Shown here: positions 6,699 to 14,153 of the stretch, one piece after another
How the letters are laid out: every line of letters begins with the position of its first letter
How positions within the stretch are numbered: position 1 is the first letter of the stretch
From: Anaerolineales bacterium
GTDB taxonomy: Bacteria; Chloroflexota; Anaerolineae; Anaerolineales; UBA4823
Direction: 5' to 3'
Assembly: GCA_016932955.1 (NCBI GenBank)
Contig: JAFGBV010000021.1
Coordinates: forward strand, 1 to 18,086
DNA: 18,086 nt
The notes under the pieces: model-generated
The model's database searches: none
Seen by the model: the letters and a program-made list of their open reading frames with translations, nothing else
Told to the model about the DNA's origin: nothing
Translations under genes and position numbers: made by a program

Positions 6699-8342
6699 CT
6701 AGTCCAGTAGAAAGGGTTTCCCTTGCAAGATTCCATTCACGATCACACGTATCGTTGGAGAATGCTCAGGGGTCAATTGCTTCCAGGAGATGGGACGCAG
6801 GTTCACAAAACCCGGCAGCGTCGAGTCCTGGAGGAATTCGTCAAAGGGCAGTGAGGTTTTAAATAGCTGGTAGTACAAGAAGCGGCGCGCATTGCGCTGG
6901 AATTCGGGTGGCACTTCGATTTGGTCGGCAGCGAGAAATGCTTCCACTTGTTCCTCAAATGCTGGGATGCTCTGCGGGAAGAACACCGTCGGATAGGGGG
7001 TATATCTGGCTTTCCCCCCTGAAATGACTGCTGCGCCAAGCAGGGTGGCCTCCAGCCCGATGGAAGAGTTATAGACCATCACAAACTGGGCGCGCTGGAT
7101 GAGCGCGTAAGAGCTGATATACTCATCCGGCGGGATGAACAGCGCATTGGGCAGTTGGAAAATCCGGTTGCGCTCTGCCCATTCTTCAACGCTCTCGCGG
7201 CTCTCTTTGCCGGTGCGCTTCTCGTCGGGGTGGGCGCGAATGATGAACAGCGTTTCAGAGTGGGCTTTAATGATTTCTAAGGTTTTATCCAGCCAGGCAA
7301 ACATGTGTGGGAAGACGGTATTGGCGTGTGCCTGGCTGGTATCGAAGATGACATTGGTGAACACCGGCACCATTTGTTTGAACTTTGCCAACTGGCTGAG
7401 AAGATCGTCATCCAGGCCGCGCATTTCAGGCCAGAAGCGAATGCCTGCCATGCTGAAGTTGCCTTGGAAGCGTTTTTCCAGATAGGCATCCAGTCGGGCA
7501 TTCTGCTCATTACTAAGCTCAAAATCCGAGGGGATAGTGATGGGGTAGGCTGTGGCTTCGCCATCAGTGAAGTATGCTGACATGGCTTGCAAGCCTACCT
7601 CATGGGTGATGACGCGCAGGCCGCGGGAGAGGGCAATCTGCCGGGCTATGGCTTCAGGGTAGAAAGAGCCGTTGAATAAGACGATTACTTCTGGCTTGTA
7701 CTGATCCAGGAACCTGCTGAATTCCTGCGCCACATGGGCTGCGGAGAGGATATATTCACGCATCAGGAAGCGTGTCGGCTCGTTATCTTGCAGGTGGTGG
7801 CGGCGCAAGATCCAGCGTAGTGCTGGCTGCACCAGTTGCCCCAGGGCTAGCCCCTCGTGTTTGAAAGCAAATAATGCGTTGAGATCCAACCCGCACAGCA
7901 CAGAAGCCAGTGCGGTGTTCTCGCGGTATGTGAATGTATCGCGCTCCTGGCGGATATACATGCCGCGCGAATTGCGCATACAGGCAGCGCAGGGAGGGGG
8001 TGTCGCAGGATTGTTGCGGTTGGTGCCCAGTATACAGCGGCTCATCCCTCGCTGGCAGACGAAGTGCACCACACGCGCCCCCTGCAGCCTGAGCGCCCAT
8101 GCACTTAACAGGTGAAAGGCATTGTTCAGGTTCATCTGCAGAATGCCTGATGAGGCACGGAAAAAAGCGATGGTAGGTTTTCCGTTGCCCGCGGCGGGGC
8201 ATTGGCGCAGCGCCTGGCGCGAAAAGTGGAAGATACGCCAGCGGTTGATCAGGTTGGAGTGGACTGACCTCACCAGGCGTTTCAGTTCGTCGATACGATT
8301 GGGTCGCTTGACCCCGCCACCCGCAGGGGAATTTAATTGCAT
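6699..8342 (-). CDS. Capsule polysaccharide biosynthesis / GT-B-like protein (KpsC/KpsS-like) with four-Cys motif
   Basis: About 547 residues from the ATG at 8340-8342, 7 bases after the NeuB stop. The frame opens upstream to 8417 inside neuB, but those residues look non-coding, so I chose 8342. The C-terminal half resembles capsule synthesis proteins and GT-B transferases: PEVIVLFNG at 217-225, ITHEVG at 245-250, RAHPDE at 369-374 and VYNSSIGLEATLLG at 423-436. The last two recall the HP and S-x-x-G-x-E-A patterns of beta-Kdo transferases of the KpsC/KpsS type. In the N-terminal third, cysteines 96, 103, 118 and 121 (CX6C-X14-CX2C) could bind zinc or an Fe-S cluster. It directly follows the nonulosonate synthase, so transfer of the CMP-sugar made by module B is a reasonable guess. 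The exact family is uncertain. Confidence 0.82.
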   Translation of the reverse strand: MQLNSPAGGGVKRPNRIDELKRLVRSVHSNLINRWRIFHFSRQALRQCPAAGNGKPTIAFFRASSGILQMNLNNAFHLLSAWALRLQGARVVHFVCQRGMSRCILGTNRNNPATPPPCAACMRNSRGMYIRQERDTFTYRENTALASVLCGLDLNALFAFKHEGLALGQLVQPALRWILRRHHLQDNEPTRFLMREYILSAAHVAQEFSRFLDQYKPEVIVLFNGSFYPEAIARQIALSRGLRVITHEVGLQAMSAYFTDGEATAYPITIPSDFELSNEQNARLDAYLEKRFQGNFSMAGIRFWPEMRGLDDDLLSQLAKFKQMVPVFTNVIFDTSQAHANTVFPHMFAWLDKTLEIIKAHSETLFIIRAHPDEKRTGKESRESVEEWAERNRIFQLPNALFIPPDEYISSYALIQRAQFVMVYNSSIGLEATLLGAAVISGGKARYTPYPTVFFPQSIPAFEEQVEAFLAADQIEVPPEFQRNARRFLYYQLFKTSLPFDEFLQDSTLPGFVNLRPISWKQLTPEHSPTIRVIVNGILQGKPFLLD

Positions 8343-8349
8343 AAAACGA

Positions 8350-9219
8350 TCAGACTCTGCGCAATTTTCGCAGCGATGGGAGCTCGCTTTCGTACACGCG
8401 CTTGACGCCATCACCAAGTGAAGCTTCGGTAACGCGGATGTACTTCACCAGGCGTTCAAAGCCGCCCGGTTCGACGGATGCAGCCTGATCACTGCCCCAC
8501 ATTGCCCGGTCCAGGGTAATATGGCGTTCCACCAGGCAGGCGCCCAGCGAAACGGCGACCACCGTGGGGATTAAACCAACCTCATGTCCCGAATAGCCGA
8601 TCGGGCAGGTGAAGGTTTTGCGCAGTGTGTGGATCATCAGCAGGTTGAGCTCTTCGGGCTCGCAGGGGTAGGTGCTGGTGGCGTGGGTGATCAGCAAGTT
8701 CTCCTGCCCCAAGATGCCCACCGCCTGGTGGATCTGATCGATGGTGGACATCCCGGTAGAGAGGATCAATGGGCGTCCGGTCTTGCGCAGGTGGCGCAAT
8801 AGATCGTGGTCGGTCAGAGATGCGGAAGGGATCTTATAAGCCGGTGGGTTGAATGGCTCGAGGGCGTCCACGGATGGCTCATCCCAAACCGAGGCGAACC
8901 AGGTGATTCCTTTTTCCTTGCAGTAGCGGTCGATCTCAGTATATTCATCTGGGCTGAACTCGACCTTGTAGCGGTAATCCAGGTAGGAGATGTAGCCCCA
9001 GGGGGTGTCGCGCATCTGGTTGCGCTGTTCTGGCGGAACACAGAGTTCTGGGGTGCGCTTTTGGAATTTCACCGCGTCAACGCCGGAATGCGCAGCGGCA
9101 TCGATCAGGCGCTTGGCAATTGCCAGGTCGCCGTTGTGGTTGATGCCGATTTCTGCAACGATATAGGTGGGGTGGCCTTGCCCGATCTGGCGGCCTCCAA
9201 TGGTGATTTCTTTGGGCAT
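8350..9219 (-). CDS. NeuB-family nonulosonate (sialic-acid-type) synthase lacking the SAF domain
   Basis: Condenses phosphoenolpyruvate with a mannose-type acceptor to give a nine-carbon 2-keto-3-deoxy acid. The TIM-barrel motifs are all present: EIGINHNG at 23-30, KFQ at 51-53, STGMST at 154-159, GYSGH at 208-212 and ERHITLD at 231-237. His212 and His233 correspond to the two metal-binding histidines of NeuB. The protein stops at residue 289, shortly after the barrel, whereas canonical NeuB (about 345 residues) continues into a C-terminal SAF/antifreeze domain that helps bind the N-acetyl group of ManNAc. The stop is in frame and is followed at once by the next gene, so this looks like the natural form, not a break. 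An AAAGG ribosome site lies about 10 bases before the ATG. It follows the CMP-synthetase/phosphatase fusion by 32 bases, as expected for pathway partners. Confidence 0.94.
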   Translation of the reverse strand: MPKEITIGGRQIGQGHPTYIVAEIGINHNGDLAIAKRLIDAAAHSGVDAVKFQKRTPELCVPPEQRNQMRDTPWGYISYLDYRYKVEFSPDEYTEIDRYCKEKGITWFASVWDEPSVDALEPFNPPAYKIPSASLTDHDLLRHLRKTGRPLILSTGMSTIDQIHQAVGILGQENLLITHATSTYPCEPEELNLLMIHTLRKTFTCPIGYSGHEVGLIPTVVAVSLGACLVERHITLDRAMWGSDQAASVEPGGFERLVKYIRVTEASLGDGVKRVYESELPSLRKLRRV

Positions 9220-9251
9220 AGGGAATTACCTTTCTCTAAAGATGATTGACA

Positions 9252-10481
9252 TTATAGATGCAGGATCATATCGCAAAGCTCGCGCACCGCGCCGTGACCT
9301 CCGGGTAGTTGCAAGATGAGATCGGCCTGCTGGAGTGCGGCTGGGTGCGCATCTGCCACCACAACGGCGCAGCCGACGAGGGGAAAGCAGGGCACATCGT
9401 TGATATCATTGCCCAGGTAGATCACATTGGCTTTGTCCAACTGCCGCTCTGCAAGAATCTTTTCCAGCGTGCTGGCTTTGTCTCCTACCCCTTGCAGGAC
9501 GGGCAGACCGAGCTTACGGCAGCGGGCGGCGACCACCGGGTTCGGCTCGGTGGAAAGGACAATCGCCGGGATGCCTGCCTTGCGCAGCAGGGCGATGCCC
9601 ATCCCGTCACCGCGGTTAGCCGCTACCATCTCCTGACCATTCTGGTCCGTCCACACGCGATCATCCGTCATCACGCCATCAAAATCAAAGACGACCAGCT
9701 CAACACTCTGGGGCAATGGGCGGCGTTTACCAGCCCGGAATGCGCTGGGATCGGAAGAAGGCCGTACCATCGGCAGGTCTCCCTGGGTGATCAGCCATTC
9801 GGCGCGCTGCCAGTCATTGCGTGTGTCGATATCAATCGTATAGCGCGATTCGAGGAGCAAAGGCAGGATCACCTTGCCGGAGAGAGATTTTTGTTCGTAG
9901 ATGGTGGTCGTACGGATGGCATCGATATGCCCTGTCTGCCAGTAGATCGGCGGCAGCGCCTGGCGCGGGGCATTATAGGGCTCTGCAATCCCCGGCACGC
10001 TCAGCAGGGGAGTCATGGAACCTTCAGGGGTGATGCGCCACATCTTGTGCGGGTTCTGCCCCGCGGGCACAACACCGCGCACCGAGTCTGCTTTGGGGTG
10101 GTCGAGCAACAATTGCACAGCCTGATCGACGCAGTCTGGTGGACGGATGGGGGAGGTGGGGCGGAGCTGGACGACAATCTCAGGACGATAACCCTCGTTC
10201 TTGGCCAGCCAGCGCAGGGCATGCTCAAAGACGGGAAGGTCGGTGGTGTTATCTTGGGCAAACTCTGCTGGGCGCTGGAAGGGAGTCTCGGCGCCATATT
10301 GACGGGCAATCGCAGCAATTTCATCGTCGTCGGTAGAGACAATCGTGCGCGTGATTGTCTTTGCCTGCAAGCCAGCGGCGATGCTGTAAGCCAGCAAGGG
10401 ATACCCGGCAAGAGGACGGATATTTTTGCGCGGGATGGATTTTGAGCCACCCCGGGCAGGGATAAGAGCTAATATCTCCAT
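9252..10481 (-). CDS. Bifunctional CMP-nonulosonate synthetase / KdsC-like HAD phosphatase fusion
   Basis: A 409-residue two-domain enzyme. Residues 1-235 form a NeuA-type cytidylyltransferase: ARGGSKSIPRKN at 9-20, QLRPTSPIR at 105-113 and IDID at 216-219. After a linker, 258-409 form a HAD phosphatase of the KdsC (C0, capless) type with all four motifs: DFDGVMTD at 266-273 (nucleophile Asp266, acid Asp268), Ser310/Thr311, Lys335 and GNDIND at 357-362. Both halves look active. It could dephosphorylate a nonulosonate-9-phosphate made by the adjacent NeuB-type synthase and then couple the free acid to CMP. Vertebrate CMAS has the same domain order, and Bacteroides uses separate phosphatase, synthase and CMP-transferase genes for Kdn. 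The ATG has a weak AGGG upstream. The fusion supports a phosphorylated-intermediate route, but the sugar itself (Neu5Ac, Kdn, legionaminate or another) is not determined. Confidence 0.93.
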   Translation of the reverse strand: MEILALIPARGGSKSIPRKNIRPLAGYPLLAYSIAAGLQAKTITRTIVSTDDDEIAAIARQYGAETPFQRPAEFAQDNTTDLPVFEHALRWLAKNEGYRPEIVVQLRPTSPIRPPDCVDQAVQLLLDHPKADSVRGVVPAGQNPHKMWRITPEGSMTPLLSVPGIAEPYNAPRQALPPIYWQTGHIDAIRTTTIYEQKSLSGKVILPLLLESRYTIDIDTRNDWQRAEWLITQGDLPMVRPSSDPSAFRAGKRRPLPQSVELVVFDFDGVMTDDRVWTDQNGQEMVAANRGDGMGIALLRKAGIPAIVLSTEPNPVVAARCRKLGLPVLQGVGDKASTLEKILAERQLDKANVIYLGNDINDVPCFPLVGCAVVVADAHPAALQQADLILQLPGGHGAVRELCDMILHL

Positions 10482-10516
10482 AATTCAGTTACCCTGGTTG
10501 GTACTAAGCTGATTTA

Positions 10517-11077
10517 TCAATGAGTTACACTGGAAAGCGGGAATTCGGAGACGATTTCATAGCCATCGGCGAGCACACGGGAAATACGAACCTGGCTGGC
10601 GGTGAAGAGGGGCTGCGGGAATACTTGGCGGTTGATCGGGCTTTCGATCTCCGTAGTACGGATATCTTCCAGTGCGGTTACCAGGGTGGACGTCCAGCCC
10701 TTTGGGTATTTTGAGCTGAGCCCGCAGGCCAGCACGGTTGTCTCAACGATCCTGCAGAAGCGCTGCAAAAAATCTACCGGCTGAACCTGCCATTTCAGAA
10801 CAGCAGCCTGGCGATAATCGGAATAAAATGGGACGGCTGCCAGCGCGGTGACCTGGAAGGTTGGCAGGTTAGCACAGGTGGATGCAAAGGAGCTGATGAA
10901 TTCTTGCAAGGCGGCTTCTTTCATAGCAGCCATTTTCTGACAGGTTAAATGGACCGGCTGGGTGATCTTCCCCCCCAGCAAGCCTTGCAGAGCTTGCTGT
11001 TGTTGGTAGAGGGCTTTATTTTCCTGGGGATCTTTGGAGATCAATAGCACACACACATCGCCCGCTGTGGTGGGCAT
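10517..11077 (-). CDS. 2H-phosphoesterase-like protein (2'-5' RNA ligase family), second HxT motif degenerate
   Basis: From the ATG at 11075-11077 the protein has 186 residues. The frame is open upstream to TTG codons at 11155 and 11164, and a GGAGG lies there, but it belongs to the conserved DGGW codons of the preceding SDR, so I prefer the ATG. I recognise a 2H phosphoesterase layout: a first HxT motif (HLT, 43-45) after a variable helix, a middle segment FQVTALAAVPF...VLKWQV, and a C-terminal strand pair ending in YEIVSEFPL. The second HxT motif should fall in GWTSTLVTAL (127-136), but its histidine position is threonine. If so, the normal two-histidine catalysis is lost, or the family has changed chemistry. 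The gene sits inside the nonulosonate module between the PtmA-like SDR and the CMP-synthetase fusion. Its role there is unknown; the family call is moderate. Confidence 0.65.
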   Translation of the reverse strand: MPTTAGDVCVLLISKDPQENKALYQQQQALQGLLGGKITQPVHLTCQKMAAMKEAALQEFISSFASTCANLPTFQVTALAAVPFYSDYRQAAVLKWQVQPVDFLQRFCRIVETTVLACGLSSKYPKGWTSTLVTALEDIRTTEIESPINRQVFPQPLFTASQVRISRVLADGYEIVSEFPLSSVTH

Positions 11078-11148
11078 TATACCGCGTGCCCGGCGCCTTC
11101 TTTCGATCTGGAAGGCGGGGTTAGGATTGGTGAGGGAAGAATTGCTGG

Positions 11149-11982
11149 CTACCAAGCTGTCCAACCTCCATCTACAACCACATTTCCACCTGTCATATAC
11201 GATGAGGCATCTGAGGCTAAGAACAATAACGCGCCATTCATCTCATCTTTGTGTGCCATGCGCCCAATCACAGTGCGGGCGGAATAGGCTTTGAGGAAGA
11301 CTTCGTCGTGCTGGTTGTACACACCGCCGGGTGTAAGTGCGTTGATGCGGATCTCGGTGCCTGCGTAGTACGTAGCCAGGTAACGGGTCATTCCCATCAC
11401 ACCGGCTTTGGTCACAGAATAGTAGACTGGTTTGAACGAAGTTTGTTTGCCATCGCGCTGGTAGATGCGCTGGTCGGGGGCAACCAGGCCATAAGTCGAG
11501 CAGATATTGATGATAGCACCTTTTTTGCCCTGTTCGATCATCGGTTTGACCGCCGCCTGGCAGCACAAGAACATTCCGGTGAGGTTGACATCCAGGGCTG
11601 CCTGCCAGGCATCCAGGGGGTAGTCCTCAAAGCTGCCCAGCGGGGTGAGACGGTTCTTCAGCGCATCAGGATCGAATTTAGGATCCAGGGCGGCGCTGTT
11701 AACCAGGATATCCAGGCGACCAAAGTGATCCAGGGCAGATTGCACCATCCGGTGCACCGATGCGGGGTTGGTCACATCTGTCGCCGCAGCGATTGCCTGG
11801 TAGCCTTTTTCGCCCAGGTCGCGGGCAACCTGCGAGGCAGCCTCGCCGTTGATATCCGCCACAACCACCGCTGCGCCAGCCTCCGCCAGGGTGCGGCAGA
11901 ATTCTTTGCCAAGCAGACCAGGCCCGCCGGTGACGATGGCGACGCGGCCGGTGAGATCAAACTTTTGAAGGATTGTTGTCAA
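11149..11982 (-). CDS. PtmA-like short-chain dehydrogenase/reductase
   Basis: A 277-residue SDR: TGGPGLLG at 18-25, Asp43 after the second strand, NSA at 95-97, Ser162, and Y188-x3-K192 in the run YYSVTK. The segments YGLVAPDQRIYQ, NALTPGGVYNQHDEVF and SSYMTGGNVVVDGGWTAW are characteristic of the PtmA flagellin-modification group found in legionaminate and related nonulosonate clusters. It starts at TTG (11980-11982), supported by AAAGGAG 7 bases upstream. That ribosome site and the start codon lie in the two arms of a small hairpin. It probably reduces or oxidises a nonulosonate or its hexose precursor. Neighbours on both sides are nonulosonate enzymes. A general metabolic SDR is less likely because of the PtmA-type signature, though PtmA's own reaction is poorly defined. 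Confidence 0.9.
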   Translation of the reverse strand: MTTILQKFDLTGRVAIVTGGPGLLGKEFCRTLAEAGAAVVVADINGEAASQVARDLGEKGYQAIAAATDVTNPASVHRMVQSALDHFGRLDILVNSAALDPKFDPDALKNRLTPLGSFEDYPLDAWQAALDVNLTGMFLCCQAAVKPMIEQGKKGAIINICSTYGLVAPDQRIYQRDGKQTSFKPVYYSVTKAGVMGMTRYLATYYAGTEIRINALTPGGVYNQHDEVFLKAYSARTVIGRMAHKDEMNGALLFLASDASSYMTGGNVVVDGGWTAW

Positions 11983-11995
11983 AGGAAGCTCCTTT
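11981..11995. promoter_or_regulatory. Hairpin enclosing ribosome site and TTG start of the PtmA-like SDR
   Basis: On the minus-strand transcript AAAGGA and TCCTTT pair around a three-base loop (GCU). The 5' arm is the Shine-Dalgarno and the 3' arm touches the TTG start codon. A 6-bp, AU-rich stem is weak, so at most it would lower initiation slightly or act with translational coupling. Sequence and complementarity are seen; a regulatory role is inferred. Confidence 0.35.
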
Positions 11996-12039
11996 AAAGA
12001 AAGATGTCTCAGGAATGGATTATTGCAAATTTGAGATCG

Positions 12040-13065
12040 TTATAAGGTGATCATCTTGCCCTGGCTTGCCGACTCATGGGCAGCCAACGCCAGGCGCAGC
12101 GCCCGGATGCCATCCTGCAAGGTGCAGCGGGATGGGGCTACGCCGCGAATGACATCGATGAAATGCCTAGTCTCATCCAGGAACATCTGGTTGCGCTCGA
12201 AACCCTCTGGGGCGGGGAATGTTTCCCATGGGCCGGGTTGCCCATCGGCGGCTGCCCTGGAGATGCGGGTGACACCATCGGCATTATCCCAGCACAGGGT
12301 GCCTGCATCGCCGATGATCTCCAGCGTGTGCGCGGGCGGGCGCTGTACATAATTCAAGTGCAGGCTGCCGAACACGCCGCTGGCGAAGCGCAGGCCGATC
12401 TCGGCGGTATCTTCAACGGCAATTTCCAGGCTGCTGTTGTGCCCGGTAAAAGCCCAAAGAGAGTTGACTTCCCCCAGCATCCAGCGCAGGTAATCCAGCG
12501 GGTGGCAGAGCGTCAGCACCACGCCCCCTCCCAGGTCAGCGCGGGCGCTGTAACCCTGGCGGTAATCTTCCCAGGGGTGCCAGGCGGGCAGGTATTCGCC
12601 CCAGTGGGCGCGCACAGAGATGGGGGTTCCAATGGTGGGCAGCGATTCCTCGGCTTCGATCAATGAAGGAGAAAGCAGGCGGGTGATGCGCATCAAACTG
12701 GGATGAAAACGGAACTGGAAGCCAACCAGCACTCTGCTGCCGCTTTTTTCGACCGCTTGTTGAAGAATATCCAGGCGATCCATGGAATGGGCGACGGGCT
12801 TTTCCAGCAGCAGGTGGCATCCCGCCTGCGCCGCTGGGATCGCCACATCCAGGTGCAACGCGGTGGGGTTGGCAACGATGACGGCGTCAGGTTTGTGTGC
12901 CAGGGCCGCCTGCAGGTCGCTTTCAACGGGGAATCCGGTCAACTCGTCATCTGACAGCAGGCCGCGTTTGGTGCGGTAGAGCACGATGTCGCGCTCGCCC
13001 AGCGCAAGCAGGTTGCGGAAGTGGCGGCGACCGATGGATCCATATCCGGCAATGAGGAATTTCAT
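12040..13065 (-). CDS. Gfo/Idh/MocA-family oxidoreductase
   Basis: A 341-residue NAD(P)-dependent oxidoreductase from the ATG at 13063-13065, which has AGGA 6 bases upstream. The frame is open to 13140, but that stretch lies in the preceding sulfotransferase and has no family similarity. The N-terminal Rossmann motif is GYGSIG at 7-12, the family EKP motif is at 88-90, and a catalytic-type H188-x-x-D191 (HPLD) lies in the C-terminal sheet domain. Members act on sugars or sugar nucleotides, oxidising or reducing a ring hydroxyl. Homologues commonly sit beside NeuB, NeuA and PtmA-like genes in nonulosonate clusters, and here it opens that module. It would tailor the sugar precursor or the finished acid. 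The exact substrate is not visible. It precedes the PtmA-like SDR by 57 bases. Confidence 0.92.
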   Translation of the reverse strand: MKFLIAGYGSIGRRHFRNLLALGERDIVLYRTKRGLLSDDELTGFPVESDLQAALAHKPDAVIVANPTALHLDVAIPAAQAGCHLLLEKPVAHSMDRLDILQQAVEKSGSRVLVGFQFRFHPSLMRITRLLSPSLIEAEESLPTIGTPISVRAHWGEYLPAWHPWEDYRQGYSARADLGGGVVLTLCHPLDYLRWMLGEVNSLWAFTGHNSSLEIAVEDTAEIGLRFASGVFGSLHLNYVQRPPAHTLEIIGDAGTLCWDNADGVTRISRAAADGQPGPWETFPAPEGFERNQMFLDETRHFIDVIRGVAPSRCTLQDGIRALRLALAAHESASQGKMITL

Positions 13066-13084
13066 AAGTAGTCCTATTTTGTTG

Positions 13085-14128
13085 CTATGGCGTGTATCGC
13101 TCGTAGTTCCAGGCAGCCAGGGTTTCCCCTTCGATCTCATTGACGATTTGCTTATCGCGGGAGGTCAGGATCTGCCGCCAGTAACCGCGCCCACCTTTGG
13201 GCAGCAGTTGGGCAATATCGCCAGCTTTGGTCTGTTGCCATTGCGCATCTGCGTTGACGCTGATCTCAGCCCGGATGATCTCCTCTAGCCCTGGAAGGGT
13301 GATATCTGCGCCGAGGAACTTCCACAAGCGTATGATCTGCCCTACCGTATCATCCAGCATATCCTCAAAGCGGAGGGCAGCATACTGATCTTTAAACAAC
13401 TCTTGCGCTTTCTGGTGGGTTTCGCTGACATTGCGCACCCAGGCATGCGCAGATTCGCGAATGGAATGTTCGGTAAAGATCGATTTCTGACCGTTGAGGT
13501 AGGGCTCAGGGTCAGCGATCACAGCAGCCCGAACCTTTAGGTCTTCTTTGCCCAGGTGTTGGACGCCATCGATGAAGGTCTGGAAGCGGTGCGAGATGAG
13601 CGCATCGCGGCCATCGCGCACGATGAATATAAGGCGGGCATCGGGGTAGATCTGAGCCATATTGCTGACCGCCTCGCCGTGCATTGTGTTATTGGGGCTT
13701 TTATCACCCACGATGTGCTTTCCTGCTTTGCGAGCATCGCGCTCGAGGATGAAATCTGCCATGGCGCGCATCACCGCCGGCGATAGATCTTTGCCGCGGT
13801 TCCAGCGGTTGCTGGGGCGCGCCAGCCAGGAGGCCACCTCCAAATCGCTGACGGTGGCTTTCAGCAACGGGCGGCGCGAGAAGAAGTGGGCCTGGCGGTT
13901 GCAGAGCACATGCGGGTGCAGGTTGATCAGGCTCATGAGCAGGGTAGTGCCGGAGCGAGCATGCCCGAAGATGAAGAACTTTTCCATCGCGAAGAATGAT
14001 TTTGCTTCCGCGACTTCTTCGGGGGTGATCGCCGGGATCGGCGGGCGCTGCGTTTTTTCAGGGGGCAGCGCGCCAGTGGCGAGCACGGCAGAGGCAAGCC
14101 TGAGGCGGTCGGCAATTTTATTGAGCAT
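13085..14128 (-). CDS. Sulfotransferase, divergent from the tandem trio
   Basis: A 347-residue PAPS-dependent sulfotransferase of the Sulfotransfer_3 type. The 5'-phosphosulfate loop appears as HARSGTTLL at 56-64 and the 3'-phosphate motif as VRDGRDALISH at 170-180, with GDKSP at 141-145, a motif common in bacterial and carbohydrate sulfotransferases. It lacks the RKGxxGDWKxxFT motif and the Tyr-Glu-x-Asp-x-x-Trp tail of the three paralogues at 4058-6693, so it has a separate origin. The start is well supported: AAGGAG lies 6 bases before the ATG. No N-terminal membrane anchor is evident, although residues 9-22 are moderately hydrophobic. It lies between the AadA-like gene and the nonulosonate module. 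It probably sulfates a different position or sugar from the trio. Confidence 0.93.
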   Translation of the reverse strand: MLNKIADRLRLASAVLATGALPPEKTQRPPIPAITPEEVAEAKSFFAMEKFFIFGHARSGTTLLMSLINLHPHVLCNRQAHFFSRRPLLKATVSDLEVASWLARPSNRWNRGKDLSPAVMRAMADFILERDARKAGKHIVGDKSPNNTMHGEAVSNMAQIYPDARLIFIVRDGRDALISHRFQTFIDGVQHLGKEDLKVRAAVIADPEPYLNGQKSIFTEHSIRESAHAWVRNVSETHQKAQELFKDQYAALRFEDMLDDTVGQIIRLWKFLGADITLPGLEEIIRAEISVNADAQWQQTKAGDIAQLLPKGGRGYWRQILTSRDKQIVNEIEGETLAAWNYERYTP

Positions 14129-14153
14129 GAGAACTCCTTATCTCAGGATGAGA

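Noticed and set aside
8343..8417. Upstream extension of the capsule-like gene to an ATG at 8417
   Set aside because: The extension lies wholly within the end of the NeuB gene in another frame and has no family similarity. An ATG 7 bases after the NeuB stop is the natural start.
9309..10445. Long open frame on the plus strand (378 codons) opposite the CMP-synthetase fusion
   Set aside because: It is an exact antisense shadow of a gene with clear motifs on the other strand. The translation has no recognisable domain and no ribosome site was evident.
13066..13140. N-terminal extension of the Gfo/Idh/MocA gene
   Set aside because: The Rossmann motif begins right after the ATG at 13065, which has its own AGGA site. 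The extension overlaps the end of the sulfotransferase gene.
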